From: Deltaproteobacteria bacterium | Lineage (GTDB): Bacteria > Desulfobacterota > Desulfomonilia > UBA1062 | Length of the DNA stretch: 64,000 nucleotides | Assembly: GCA_018433775.1 (NCBI GenBank) | Contig: JAHDQN010000022.1 | Coordinates: forward strand, 1-64,000 | Direction: 5' to 3' | Shown here: positions 26,961 to 34,751 of the stretch, piece after piece | How positions within the stretch are numbered: the first letter of the stretch is position 1 | Layout of the letters: every line of letters begins with the position of its first letter | Position numbers and translations under genes: made by a program | Notes under the pieces: model-generated | What the model was told of the DNA's origin: nothing | The model's database searches: none | What the model saw: only the letters and a program-made list of their open reading frames with translations

Positions 26961-27273
26961 CACGCACGGGCCTGAGCGTGTCTTTCCCGGTATGCCGCCA
27001 TGCCCGGGCGGGCGGGAACAGCCCGGCGGAACCCGCGGCTGGTTGGACCTGACGGTCTCGCATACGGCATAAAAATAAATCTTTTCCGCATACAGTGTCC
27101 GGGAAAAGGCAAAAAGGATAACGAAGTTCATCTACTGGTAAAGAATGTACAGGGAATACGGCCTCGCCGGTTCCTTAGTAAGGCAAGAATAATCAAAGAG
27201 TTGAGAACATCTATTGAAAATTCATTATTCATTCGATATAATCCATCTTTCGCAACCTGGTGAGAGAGAAACC
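26961..27273. other. Intergenic region before pckG
   Basis: 313 bp with no gene. The first 110 bp is GC-rich; the rest is AT-rich and ends in the pckG promoter described separately. No riboswitch or repeat recognised. Confidence 0.5.
27214..27242 (+). promoter_or_regulatory. Sigma-70 promoter of pckG
   Basis: TTGAAA (27214-27219), a 17-bp spacer, and a perfect TATAAT (27237-27242). Transcription would start near 27249. This excludes the upstream TTG at 27214 as the translation start. Confidence 0.8.
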
Positions 27274-29085
27274 ATGAAAGGGGAATATTCAGTCATGAAT
27301 GCAGGTATCAGACATGAAAGACTCCGCAGTTGGATTCAGGAAATAGAGCAACTCTGCCAGCCCGACCAGGTATACTGGTGTGACGGCACACAGGAGGAAT
27401 ACGACCGGCTCATCGCACAGACCATCGAAAACGGAAGCTCCATTCCGTTAAAGAAGCGGCCAAACAGTGTCCTGTTCCGTTCTCATCCAAGCGACGTTGC
27501 CCGGGTGGAGGACCGCACCTATATCAGCACCAGGGACCGGGACGATGCCGGCCCAACGAACAACTGGATCGACCCCGGCGAGCTCAAGGCCGTTATGAAG
27601 GGCCTGTACCGGGGGTGCATGAAGGGCCGTACCTTGTATGTGATTCCCTTTTCCATGGGTCCCATCGGTTCGCCCATCGCCAAGATCGGCATCGAAATCA
27701 CCGACAGCCCCTACGTGGTGTGCAACATGCACATCATGACCCGGGTCGGGACCAAGGTGCTGGAGGCCCTCGGCACAGACGGCGAGTTCATTCCCTGCCT
27801 GCACTCCGTGGGGGCACCGCTCGAACCCGGGCAGCAGGACGTTGCCTGGCCCTGCGCGCCCATGGAAAAGAAATACATCAGCCACTTCCCTGAGGAAAAC
27901 CTGATCTGGTCGTATGGATCGGGCTACGGCGGCAACGCCCTGCTGGGCAAAAAGTGCCTGGCCTTGAGGATCGCTTCGGCCATGGCCCGGCGCGAAGGCT
28001 GGATGGCCGAGCACATGCTGATCCTCAGGCTGACGAACCCGGAGGGCAGGCAGTTCCACATCGCGGCGGCCTTCCCGTCTGCGTGCGGCAAGACCAACCT
28101 GGCCATGCTCCAGCCCACGATCGAGGGCTGGAAGTGCGAGACCATCGGGGACGACATCGCCTGGATGAAGATCGGCCCGGACGGCAGGCTCTATGCCATC
28201 AACCCCGAGGCAGGCTTCTTCGGCGTCGCGCCCGGGACGTCATACGATTCCAACCCCATGGCCATGGACACGCTCCACGAGAACATCATCTTCACCAACT
28301 GCGCGCTCACCGACGACGGCGATATCTGGTGGGAGGGCATGGACGGAGAGCCGCCCGCCCACGCTATCGACTGGAAGGGCCGCGACTGGACCCCTGACAG
28401 CAAGGAGCCGGCTGCGCACCCCAACGCCCGGTTCACCGCGCCTGCCGGCCAGTGCCCGATCATCTGCAGCGACTGGGAGAAGCCCGAGGGGGTTCCCATC
28501 GACATCTTCATCTTTGGCGGCAGGCGCGCGGGCGTGGTGCCCCTGGTGAACGAGGCGCTCAACTGGGACCACGGGGTGTTTCTCGGCGCCACCGCCTCGT
28601 CCGAGACCACGGCCGCCAATATCGGCGACATCGGCAACCTCAGGCGCGACCCCTTCGCCATGAAGCCCTTCTGCGGCTACAACATGGGCGACTATTTCCA
28701 GCACTGGCTCGACATGGGCGACCGGCTGGGCGAGAATGCCCCCCGGATCTTCTATGTGAACTGGTTCCGCAAGAGTCCCCAAGGCAAGTTCCTCTGGCCC
28801 GGCTTCGGCGAGAACAGCCGCGTGCTCAAATGGATGTGCGAGCGCGTCGAGGGCAAGGTGGGCGCCAGGAAGACCGCCATCGGTCTCGAACCCGAGGAAG
28901 GAGGGCTCGACCTCACGGGCTTGAGCGTCCCTGCCGAGAACATGAAGGAGCTGCTCACCGTAGATTCCGATGCCTGGAAGGCCGAGATACCGAGCCTGGA
29001 GAAGCACTTCGCCCAGTTCGGCGGCCGTCTGCCCGCACGCGTGAAAAAGCAGCTCGATGAGCTCAAGGCGCGCCTGGGCGTGTAA
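27274..29085 (+). CDS. pckG: Phosphoenolpyruvate carboxykinase (GTP)
   Basis: About 603 aa from the ATG at 27274; the ATG at 27295 is the alternative and has AAGGGG upstream. It interconverts oxaloacetate and PEP using GTP, for gluconeogenesis or anaplerosis. The kinase P-loop with the reactive cysteine is [12 protein letters not shown]; other family blocks are [46 protein letters not shown] and the Mg/PEP region GPIGSP. Length is normal for GTP-type enzymes. It stands alone with its own strong promoter. Confidence 0.95.
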   Translation: MKGEYSVMNAGIRHERLRSWIQEIEQLCQPDQVYWCDGTQEEYDRLIAQTIENGSSIPLKKRPNSVLFRSHPSDVARVEDRTYISTRDRDDAGPTNNWIDPGELKAVMKGLYRGCMKGRTLYVIPFSMGPIGSPIAKIGIEITDSPYVVCNMHIMTRVGTKVLEALGTDGEFIPCLHSVGAPLEPGQQDVAWPCAPMEKKYISHFPEENLIWSYGSGYGGNALLGKKCLALRIASAMARREGWMAEHMLILRLTNPEGRQFHIAAAFPSACGKTNLAMLQPTIEGWKCETIGDDIAWMKIGPDGRLYAINPEAGFFGVAPGTSYDSNPMAMDTLHENIIFTNCALTDDGDIWWEGMDGEPPAHAIDWKGRDWTPDSKEPAAHPNARFTAPAGQCPIICSDWEKPEGVPIDIFIFGGRRAGVVPLVNEALNWDHGVFLGATASSETTAANIGDIGNLRRDPFAMKPFCGYNMGDYFQHWLDMGDRLGENAPRIFYVNWFRKSPQGKFLWPGFGENSRVLKWMCERVEGKVGARKTAIGLEPEEGGLDLTGLSVPAENMKELLTVDSDAWKAEIPSLEKHFAQFGGRLPARVKKQLDELKARLGV

Positions 29086-29119
29086 GCGTGGTTAGGGTTG
29101 CTGTTTGCGGCATGGCCTT

Positions 29120-29220
29120 GAATCCTTCTTATGAAAATCCTGAAAGTTGAAGGACAAAGAAGGGGGGGCACATTACCCGCAAGCTTGCGGCTTTGAGCAC
29201 GGCCGAAGGGTCTGTACGAC
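29120..29220 (+). repeat. Dispersed hairpin-rich repeat, copy B1 (diverged)
   Basis: GAATCCTTCTTATG, AAGGACAAAG, GGGGGGGCACATTACCCG and GCTTGCGGC appear in the same order as in the copy at 59407-59514, with substitutions. It lies between pckG and the DJ-1 gene and points at copy B2. Confidence 0.5.
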
Positions 29221-29235
29221 AAGGGCCCGCAACAC

Positions 29236-29284
29236 TGGATCCTCCTTCCAAAGTCCTCAAGAAGCGGACTTGAGAAGGAGGATT
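29236..29284 (-). repeat. Dispersed repeat, copy B2, forming a long hairpin
   Basis: On the minus strand it reads GAATCCTCCTTCTCAAGTCC GCTTCTTGAGGACTTTGG then AAGGAGGATCC; the ends pair as a 19-nt stem with three mismatches. The leading 20 bases match copies A and C. It lies at the 3' end of the DJ-1 gene and may also end its transcript. Confidence 0.6.
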
Positions 29285-29865
29285 CATGCAAATCCCATGA
29301 GTTCCCTGATGTGGTCCGCATTCTCCCGCGAGGTGAGGATCTCGAGCAGCAGAAAGGCCACGTCGATCGCCGTGCCCGGCGAGGTGGAAGTGATGAGGTT
29401 CCCGTCCCTGACGATCCGCCTGTCCTGCACCAGGGCCCCCGTGGCCGCGAGCTGCTTCCTTTTTTGCTCTTCGAGGTGATAGGTCGTGGCGGATCTCCCC
29501 TTGAGGACCCCGCTCATCCCCAGGCACAGCGATGCGACGCACACCGCTGCAACGGGTTTTCCCCGTCCGGCGAAGTCCCGGATCACCTCCAGGAACTCTT
29601 CGGAAAAGGAATCCTCGTAAAAACCCGCCGTGCCGAACCCGCCGGGAATCGCCAGGGCATCGATCCCGTCGAGGTCCAGCTCGTCGATCAGCGCTGCGGG
29701 GACGGTCTGGTGGCCGAAGGTGCAGGTGAGCTCCGGGTGGAGGCCCGCAGTGATCACCCGTATGTGCTCTGTCCCGAAGGTGTCGGCCCAGCCGAGCACG
29801 TCGGTGAACGCGGCCGCCTCATACACCTCGAATCCGTTTGCCAGGAGGATGAGTACGTGCTTCAT
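29284..29865 (-). CDS. DJ-1/PfpI family protein
   Basis: 193 aa. Family members are deglycase/chaperone-like or ThiJ-type proteins. Fold landmarks: MKHVLILLANGFEVYEAAAF at the start with the conserved Glu, ALAIPGGFG, and the nucleophile-elbow cysteine in VAAVCVASL. The C-terminal TSTSPGTAIDVAFLLLE matches the family end. Cytoplasmic. Its 3' end abuts the inverted repeat. Substrate not predictable. Confidence 0.88.
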   Translation of the reverse strand: MKHVLILLANGFEVYEAAAFTDVLGWADTFGTEHIRVITAGLHPELTCTFGHQTVPAALIDELDLDGIDALAIPGGFGTAGFYEDSFSEEFLEVIRDFAGRGKPVAAVCVASLCLGMSGVLKGRSATTYHLEEQKRKQLAATGALVQDRRIVRDGNLITSTSPGTAIDVAFLLLEILTSRENADHIRELMGFA

Positions 29866-30002
29866 GGCATGATTCTACAGCAGTGATGCATGCAGGGCCA
29901 GATATTCCTCTGTTTTGAAGAACATCGATCTTTCCCTTTCACCCTTTGCCAAAAAAACAGGGGACCGACGATCAATGAACCGGCAGGCCGGCAGCGGGTC
30001 TG

Positions 30003-30356
30003 TTATTTGACCAGTACGAGCAGCATCTTGAAGCGGGAAGCCGCCTTCACTGCATGCGGCCTGTGGGCGGGCATGATGATCATCTCGCCTCCTTTGAGCG
30101 AATGAGGCGATCCTTCGATGTACACCTCTGCCCGGCCCTCCAGGATATACACCAGGGCGTCGAATGGAGCGGTGTGCTCGCTTAAGCCCTCTCCCGCATC
30201 AAAGGCAAAGACACTCACCGTGCCCGTGGGTTTTGTGACGATCTCCCTGCTCACCACGGAATGATCCTGGTAAGAAGCGAGATCCTTGATGGCGTGCACC
30301 TTTGCCAGAAGCTCTTCTTTTACCCCTTGCCCGGTCATGATAGTTGCCTTGCTCAT
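30003..30356 (-). CDS. Small cupin-domain protein
   Basis: 117 aa from MSKATIM (ATGA overlap with the upstream PEP-CTERM gene; a second ATG at 30338 has AAGG upstream). A single cupin barrel: GEGLSEHTAPFDALVYILEG with metal-type His and Glu, then GGEMIIMPAHRPHAVKA. Such small cupins resemble quercetinase-like or stress-related proteins of anaerobes. The 4-bp overlap implies co-translation with the exported protein, although the products should be in different compartments. Confidence 0.85.
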   Translation of the reverse strand: MSKATIMTGQGVKEELLAKVHAIKDLASYQDHSVVSREIVTKPTGTVSVFAFDAGEGLSEHTAPFDALVYILEGRAEVYIEGSPHSLKGGEMIIMPAHRPHAVKAASRFKMLLVLVK

Positions 30357-30922
30357 CTTTTTCCGAGCCGGTACCCTGCAACACCGAGAAAGCCCGAGAT
30401 GAAAATGAGCAGTGATGCGGGCTCGGGCACCGGAGCCGACCCCGGCACGGTCGTCCCGAGATCCGTCTGGAAGGGGACTCCCCCGGACAGGCAGTGGCGC
30501 ACCGCCTCGAAGCATTGGCTGCCGGGCATGCCGGCAAGGGTGGAAACAAAGCTCACAAGGAAGCTGCACCTGCCGCCGGGCTGGATATCGTCGGCGGTAT
30601 CGTGGAGCCCGTTTCGATCGTCAAGAGACTCGAAGAGCCACATGTCGTCGGCGGATTCATGCACCCACCCGTCCGGCAGCCCGTTGACAGAGAGGATGTC
30701 ACCCTGCCGGGCATACCCGCTGGGAGATTCGCCGGGAACATACAGGGCCAGGGAGAAGACCGTATCGGGCGTGTCGTTGAGAACGTCGTAGCGATACTGC
30801 CATGCATTGGGAACACCGCAGCTCAGCTGAGAGACCGTGTACGATATGAGTGTCGCATGCAGGCCGGCAGGCAGGAACAAGACAAAACCCAGGGCAACCA
30901 GTGAACAGTGAAATTTTTTCAT
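30353..30922 (-). CDS. PEP-CTERM sorting-domain protein
   Basis: 189 aa. N-terminal Sec signal (MKKFHCSLVALGFVLF to GLHA). The C-terminus is a textbook PEP-CTERM: VPEPASLL, a transmembrane stretch and a basic end RLGKR. Such proteins are handled by an exosortase and linked to extracellular polysaccharide. Exosortase genes are not in the window. The middle has several cysteines and no recognised domain. Confidence 0.88.
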   Translation of the reverse strand: MKKFHCSLVALGFVLFLPAGLHATLISYTVSQLSCGVPNAWQYRYDVLNDTPDTVFSLALYVPGESPSGYARQGDILSVNGLPDGWVHESADDMWLFESLDDRNGLHDTADDIQPGGRCSFLVSFVSTLAGMPGSQCFEAVRHCLSGGVPFQTDLGTTVPGSAPVPEPASLLIFISGFLGVAGYRLGKR

Positions 30923-31062
30923 TCCCCCTCCAGAGCGAATAGGTCATACAGTACATGATGGGAAGGTAACCCGGTGATTCAATACCAGGGGGAAAGGGAT
31001 TTTTTCACTTCTGTGAGAAAACCATGTGCAGGACAAACAGCACACCACGGCACCCGTACAAA

Positions 31063-32568
31063 TTACATCTCACGGCGGGTTTCCTGTTCATATTTCGCAC
31101 CGTAACGCAGCCCGGCGAGAAGGCTGCGGCACATGAACAGCATGATGATCGCAAAAGGCAGGGCCGCGGTGATAATGATTTTCTGTAGGGCATCGAGCCC
31201 TCCGGAGATGAGCAGTACCACGGCGGTCATGGATATCGTCAGTCCCCAGAAGATCTTCTTGGCGGCCGAGGGCGCGAGATTGCCGTTCGAGGTCATCATG
31301 GCGATGACAAAGGTGGCTGAATCGGCCGAAGTGACAAAAAATACCCCGAGAAGCACGATGGAGATCATGATCAGCACGCCGCTAAAGGGGTAGTGCTGCA
31401 GGAGAAGGAACAGGGCCGACGGTGGTGAAGCGGCTGCGGCGCCCGCGATGTCGATGCCCTGCACAAGCTGCAGATGAAAGGCTGCGCCCCCGAAGATGCT
31501 GAACCAGACAAAGGTCAACAGGGTCGGCACCAGCATGGCCCCGATGACGAACTCCCGGATCGTGCGCCCGCGGGAGATACTGGCTATGAAAAGGCCGACA
31601 AAGGGCGACCATGATATCCACCAGGCCCAGTAGAACAGGGTCCACGACCGGGTCCATTCATGGCCCTGGAAAGGGTTGGTGGAAAGGCTCATCGCCAGGA
31701 ATGAAGACAGGTACTTTCCCGTAGTGGAAGTGAAGATTTCACAGATGTAGACGGTGGGGCCGACAGCGAGCATGAAGACCGCCAGCAGCACGGCCAGGAG
31801 GATATTGGCTCGGCTCAGGATCTGAATGCCCTTGTCGAGCCCCGTGAGGCTCGAAGCCAGAAACAGAACCGTGGCCACTGCGATGATCGCCAGTGTCATC
31901 CCGAACGAATCGGGCGTATGAACAACCGCGGCAAGGCCGCTGGTGATCTGCAGGGCGCCGAATCCCAGGGAGGCCACGATGCCGAACAGGGTGGCGAAGA
32001 CCGCGGTGATGTCGATCAGGGCACCGGCCCAGCCATAAATGCGGTCGCCGAGCAGGGGATAGAAACAGCTCGAGATAAGGGGAGGCATGCCGCGCCGGAA
32101 GGAAAAATAGGCGATGGCCAAGCTCATGGTGATGTAGATGGCCCATGGCTCGAGCCCCCAGTGAAAGAAGCTCGACTGCATGGCGAATTCGGCTGCGGCA
32201 CCGCTTCCGGCCTCCAGAAAAGGCGGCGGTTCCATATAATGGCTCATGGGTTCGGCAACGCCCCAGAACAGCAGCCCGATGCCCATCCCGGCCGCAAAGA
32301 GCATGCTGAACCATCCGAAATAGCTGTACTGAGGCTTCTCGTGATCCTTGCCGAGCCTGATACTGCCGTACTTGCCAAAGGCCAGCACGAGACAGAAGAT
32401 GAAAAACACCAGCGCTGCGACCAGGTAGCCGAATCCCGAATATGCGATGATGCGGTCATAGAGAAAGGTCGAACCCGCGTCAAAGAGGCCGGGGTTGCTC
32501 AATCCCAGCGCAGTCATGAGCACGACCAGCAGCAGGGAGACGAGAAAAACTCTTCGATCCGGCTTCAT
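31063..32568 (-). CDS. BCCT-family betaine/choline/carnitine transporter
   Basis: 501 aa with about twelve membrane helices. BCCT motifs: the glycine-rich AAGMGIGLLFWGVAEP segment (helix 3) and the tryptophan-rich FYWAWWISWSPFVGLFIASI segment (helix 8). It takes up compatible solutes, usually with Na+ or H+. Long C-terminal regulatory tails are absent. Its start overlaps the end of the tandem Usp gene by 4 bp, so transporter and stress protein form an operon. This complements the trehalose operon. Confidence 0.93.
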   Translation of the reverse strand: MKPDRRVFLVSLLLVVLMTALGLSNPGLFDAGSTFLYDRIIAYSGFGYLVAALVFFIFCLVLAFGKYGSIRLGKDHEKPQYSYFGWFSMLFAAGMGIGLLFWGVAEPMSHYMEPPPFLEAGSGAAAEFAMQSSFFHWGLEPWAIYITMSLAIAYFSFRRGMPPLISSCFYPLLGDRIYGWAGALIDITAVFATLFGIVASLGFGALQITSGLAAVVHTPDSFGMTLAIIAVATVLFLASSLTGLDKGIQILSRANILLAVLLAVFMLAVGPTVYICEIFTSTTGKYLSSFLAMSLSTNPFQGHEWTRSWTLFYWAWWISWSPFVGLFIASISRGRTIREFVIGAMLVPTLLTFVWFSIFGGAAFHLQLVQGIDIAGAAAASPPSALFLLLQHYPFSGVLIMISIVLLGVFFVTSADSATFVIAMMTSNGNLAPSAAKKIFWGLTISMTAVVLLISGGLDALQKIIITAALPFAIIMLFMCRSLLAGLRYGAKYEQETRREM

Positions 32569-33386
32569 CCAGCGGCTCCTGGAGTTTTGATGCCCGGGAC
32601 GGTCAGGACCGAACAGGGCGCCGAATAGGTAATGCCCTGGGCGGTGGAACCCAGGACCTGATCGAGAGCATCAGATGAATCAAAGGTTCCGACAACGACC
32701 AGGTCTGTCTTCAGGATCCTCGCCTGGCGAACGATCTGCCGCCGGGGAGTCCCGATCACCTCTCTGGGGGTTATGCTGGAAAAAAATGGAGCGCACTCAT
32801 GTGTCAGGCGCTCGAGATTTTTGTTGACCCGTGTCAGGCGCTCCTGCTCGGCAACCGGGTCCGGGGCACGCCGGCCCACGTGCAGCAGGGTTAGGTGCTC
32901 GGCTGTCAAACCGGAGCTGGTAAGAAAGGGAATAACCCTGGAGTCGGTTCTGGCGAATCCGGTTGCATAGAGCACCCGGTTCAGGCCGGGCCCGTCATGG
33001 GCAAGACCGGGCTTTTTGAAAACAAACACCGGGATGTCGGACATGCGGATGATATCCGTCGTGGTGCTGCCCAGCAGGCTTCGTTTGAGCATCCCCTTCC
33101 CCTTCCAGGGGATGCAGATGAAATCTCCCCCCACTGCAGAAGCCGCCTCGACCACTGCAGTGGCAACATGCCCCCTGCGCAGGACAAGCTCGGTCTGAAG
33201 GCCCAGACCGGCGAGCTGTTGCCTCTGGTCGTCGAGGATGCGGGTGGTCTTGTCCCGGTCCCGGCCCGAGTCGATATGGACGAGACAAACCCGGCGGGTG
33301 GTGAAGTGTTCGAGAAAGGCAGCCATTGCCACGGTGTCGTCAAAGCGCCTGTGAATGTCCACGGGAATAACCGCATGCTCTAACAT
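32565..33386 (-). CDS. Tandem universal stress protein (UspA-type)
   Basis: About 273 aa from MLEHAVIPVD; the frame also has a TTG four codons earlier. Two Usp units: residues 1-130 (ending KRSLLGSTTTDIIRMSDIPVFVFK) and 140-270 (DLVVVGTFDSSDALDQVLGSTAQGITYSAPCSVL). The GS-T-(9)-S/T-type nucleotide loops are recognisable in both. Translationally coupled to the BCCT gene downstream, a pairing that suggests stress-linked transport. Confidence 0.85.
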   Translation of the reverse strand: MLEHAVIPVDIHRRFDDTVAMAAFLEHFTTRRVCLVHIDSGRDRDKTTRILDDQRQQLAGLGLQTELVLRRGHVATAVVEAASAVGGDFICIPWKGKGMLKRSLLGSTTTDIIRMSDIPVFVFKKPGLAHDGPGLNRVLYATGFARTDSRVIPFLTSSGLTAEHLTLLHVGRRAPDPVAEQERLTRVNKNLERLTHECAPFFSSITPREVIGTPRRQIVRQARILKTDLVVVGTFDSSDALDQVLGSTAQGITYSAPCSVLTVPGIKTPGAAG

Positions 33387-33522
33387 AGAAGCTCGCAAGA
33401 CATTTTTCTCATTAGTAAAGCAGGTGCCCTCCCCACTGTCAACAAACGATCAACAGACGTTGCTTGCGAGATCGGATCGCTGAAGACCGGCAAGGAGTCG
33501 GAAAGGGCATGTCCTTATGAAA

Positions 33523-33577
33523 AGCACATGCCCGAGACCGGACTCGAACCGGTACGGGGGTAAACCCCGAGGGATTT
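33523..33577 (-). repeat. Left copy of the tRNA-Leu 3'-end repeat (attachment-site-like)
   Basis: 55 bp equivalent to 34439-34493. The first 33 bp (AGCACATGCCCGAGACC and onward to GGTAC) and the last 11 (CCGAGGGATTT) are identical; only the variable arm differs (GGGGGTAAACC here). The 5' half of the tRNA is absent, so it is not a functional tRNA. Confidence 0.85.
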
Positions 33578-33660
33578 CTAGCACTCGAACCTGATTGCCT
33601 GTCATGGGTCATTACCAAGTATGCTCAATCCTGAAGTACCTTATAATTTTATTGTTGATT

Positions 33661-33673
33661 TCGTACGATACGA
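33661..33673. promoter_or_regulatory. Palindrome upstream of the toxin gene
   Basis: TCGTA-CGA-TACGA, a perfect 5-bp inverted repeat about 45 bp before the toxin ATG, in AT-rich promoter-like sequence. A candidate operator for the HTH antitoxin. Confidence 0.4.
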
Positions 33674-33716
33674 CATTTATATATATCATCGGGTGATAAT
33701 CATAAGGGAGAGGTGG

Positions 33717-34076
33717 ATGAGCGTTTCAGTTTCAGGCCTGGATGTGCTTCTCAGTTTCGATGGGGAAACGTATGTTATGGATTCGGGGTACTGGATTAAG
33801 ATGAAAGCCCATAAGGTGAGTGCTTCTGAGCACATTCCTCATGGGGTGAGGTATTCCCTCACGCTTCACGACAGGAACAACACCAGGGTATTGGGATACG
33901 ACAATGCTCATGCGGTGGAAAGCCCGACCCGGAAGAGGTTTGCAGGGGTAAAGGTAACATGGGACCATATTCACAGGAGAAATGTAATAGAACCGTATGA
34001 GTTTGATACAGCGGCCCAACTTTTAGAGGATTTCTGGGGCGACGTTGAAAAACACATCGAAAAGATGCGAGGCTAA
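33717..34076 (+). CDS. tumE: TumE-family toxin (DUF6516)
   Basis: 119 aa from MSVSVSGLDVLLSFDGE; GGGAGAGG precedes the ATG and an upstream extension of 32 codons is AT-rich leader. Family landmarks: DSGYWIKMKAHKV, IPHGVRYSLTLHDRNNTR, GYDNAHAV, and the C-terminal PYEFDTAAQLLEDFWGDVE. TumE proteins are toxins paired with an HTH antitoxin, here 3 bp downstream. The pair is more AT-rich than its surroundings and lies between the tRNA-Leu repeats, as expected of a transferred islet. Confidence 0.82.
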   Translation: MSVSVSGLDVLLSFDGETYVMDSGYWIKMKAHKVSASEHIPHGVRYSLTLHDRNNTRVLGYDNAHAVESPTRKRFAGVKVTWDHIHRRNVIEPYEFDTAAQLLEDFWGDVEKHIEKMRG

Positions 34077-34079
34077 GTC

Positions 34080-34496
34080 ATGAAGAAAAGAGTGGTAAAA
34101 ATCGGCGTGATGTCAAAGGACAAATATCGAGAAAGAACACTGGCAATCGCCAGGGGCGAGTATGTCCCCAAGCCGGGTGAGCCCAAGATCTGGTTCGAGT
34201 CGATGCAGTCGATGGCCCAGGTTTTGAGCGAAGACAACCAGGAACTTCTTCGCATTATCGCGGAGAAGGAACCAGCTTCCATGAAGGAGTTGGCCCAGCT
34301 TACCGGAAGAAAGAACAGCAATCTCTCCCGGACGCTGAAAACGATGGAGCGAGCCGGGGTTGTCGAACTGAAGAAGGAGAACAGGGAGGTTCGGCCTGTG
34401 GTAAAGGCGACAGGCTTCAGGCTCGAGATTGGTATCAGAGCACATGCCCGAGACCGGACTCGAACCGGTACAGAACCAAGTTCCGAGGGATTTTAA
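34080..34496 (+). CDS. tumA: HTH antitoxin of the TumE pair (HVO_A0114-like), C-terminus extended into tRNA antisense
   Basis: 138 aa. An N-terminal linker (RTLAIARGEYVPK) and IWFESMQSMAQVLS lead into a winged HTH (MKELAQLTGRKNSNLSRTLK). Homologues end near VKATGFRLEIGI. Here the frame runs on for about 19 more codons (RAHARDRTRTGTEPSSEGF) that are the antisense of the tRNA-Leu gene, and the TAA stop comes from the complement of the anticodon loop. It should bind TumE and repress its own operon. The tail is probably a by-product of the insertion. Confidence 0.8.
   Translation: MKKRVVKIGVMSKDKYRERTLAIARGEYVPKPGEPKIWFESMQSMAQVLSEDNQELLRIIAEKEPASMKELAQLTGRKNSNLSRTLKTMERAGVVELKKENREVRPVVKATGFRLEIGIRAHARDRTRTGTEPSSEGF
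34439..34493 (-). repeat. Right copy of the tRNA-Leu 3'-end repeat (attachment-site-like)
   Basis: Partner of 33523-33577 at an exact 916-bp offset. It covers the T arm, variable arm and 3' half of the anticodon arm of the intact tRNA-Leu. Confidence 0.85.
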
Positions 34497-34530
34497 GTCC
34501 CTTGCGTCTACCAATTCCGCCACTCGGGCA
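34445..34530 (-). tRNA. tRNA-Leu (UAA anticodon)
   Basis: 86 nt on the minus strand. Acceptor TGCCCGA pairs with TCGGGCA; the T arm has GGTTCGAGTCC; the variable arm is long, as in class II tRNAs; the anticodon stem AGGGA/TCCCT encloses CTTAAAA with anticodon TAA. CCA is not encoded. The 3' half is duplicated 916 bp away, and the antitoxin ORF overlaps it antisense. Confidence 0.93.
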
Positions 34531-34751
34531 CGATGCAAGGGATGTAATATTTGCGGGGAGATCTGTCAAGCATATCGAGGGCTCGCAGGGGATAAAGTTC
34601 CTGACTGCCGCAGGCCCCAGGGATTATTGCCGTATTCACAAGGATGTTGTCTTATTCAAGGATGGCTGGTATCATCCCGATAATACTCTGTAAATAGCCT
34701 GCTCCATAATAACGGGCGGCCGAGGAAAATATTCAGCAAAGAGGAGCGCTT

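Larger units (their letters stand above)
33387..33716. other. Intergenic region holding the left islet boundary
   Basis: 330 bp. It contains the tRNA-Leu-derived repeat at 33523-33577, an inverted pair CTCGCAAG/CTTGCGAG around 33391-33470, and AT-rich promoter-like sequence at 33640-33700 before the toxin gene. Confidence 0.5.

Noticed and set aside
33523-33600. A second complete tRNA gene
   Set aside because: Only the 3' part is present; the acceptor 5' strand, D arm and anticodon 5' strand are missing, so it is an attachment-like remnant.
33523-34530. Prophage or integron origin of the TA islet
   Set aside because: No integrase, phage or cassette-type gene is present in the 916 bp. The repeats fit a tRNA attachment site, but the carrier element is not visible.
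34502-34693. Possible short plus-strand gene between tRNA-Leu and the beta-CASP gene
   Set aside because: It starts within the tRNA antisense and has no ribosome site or family sequence.
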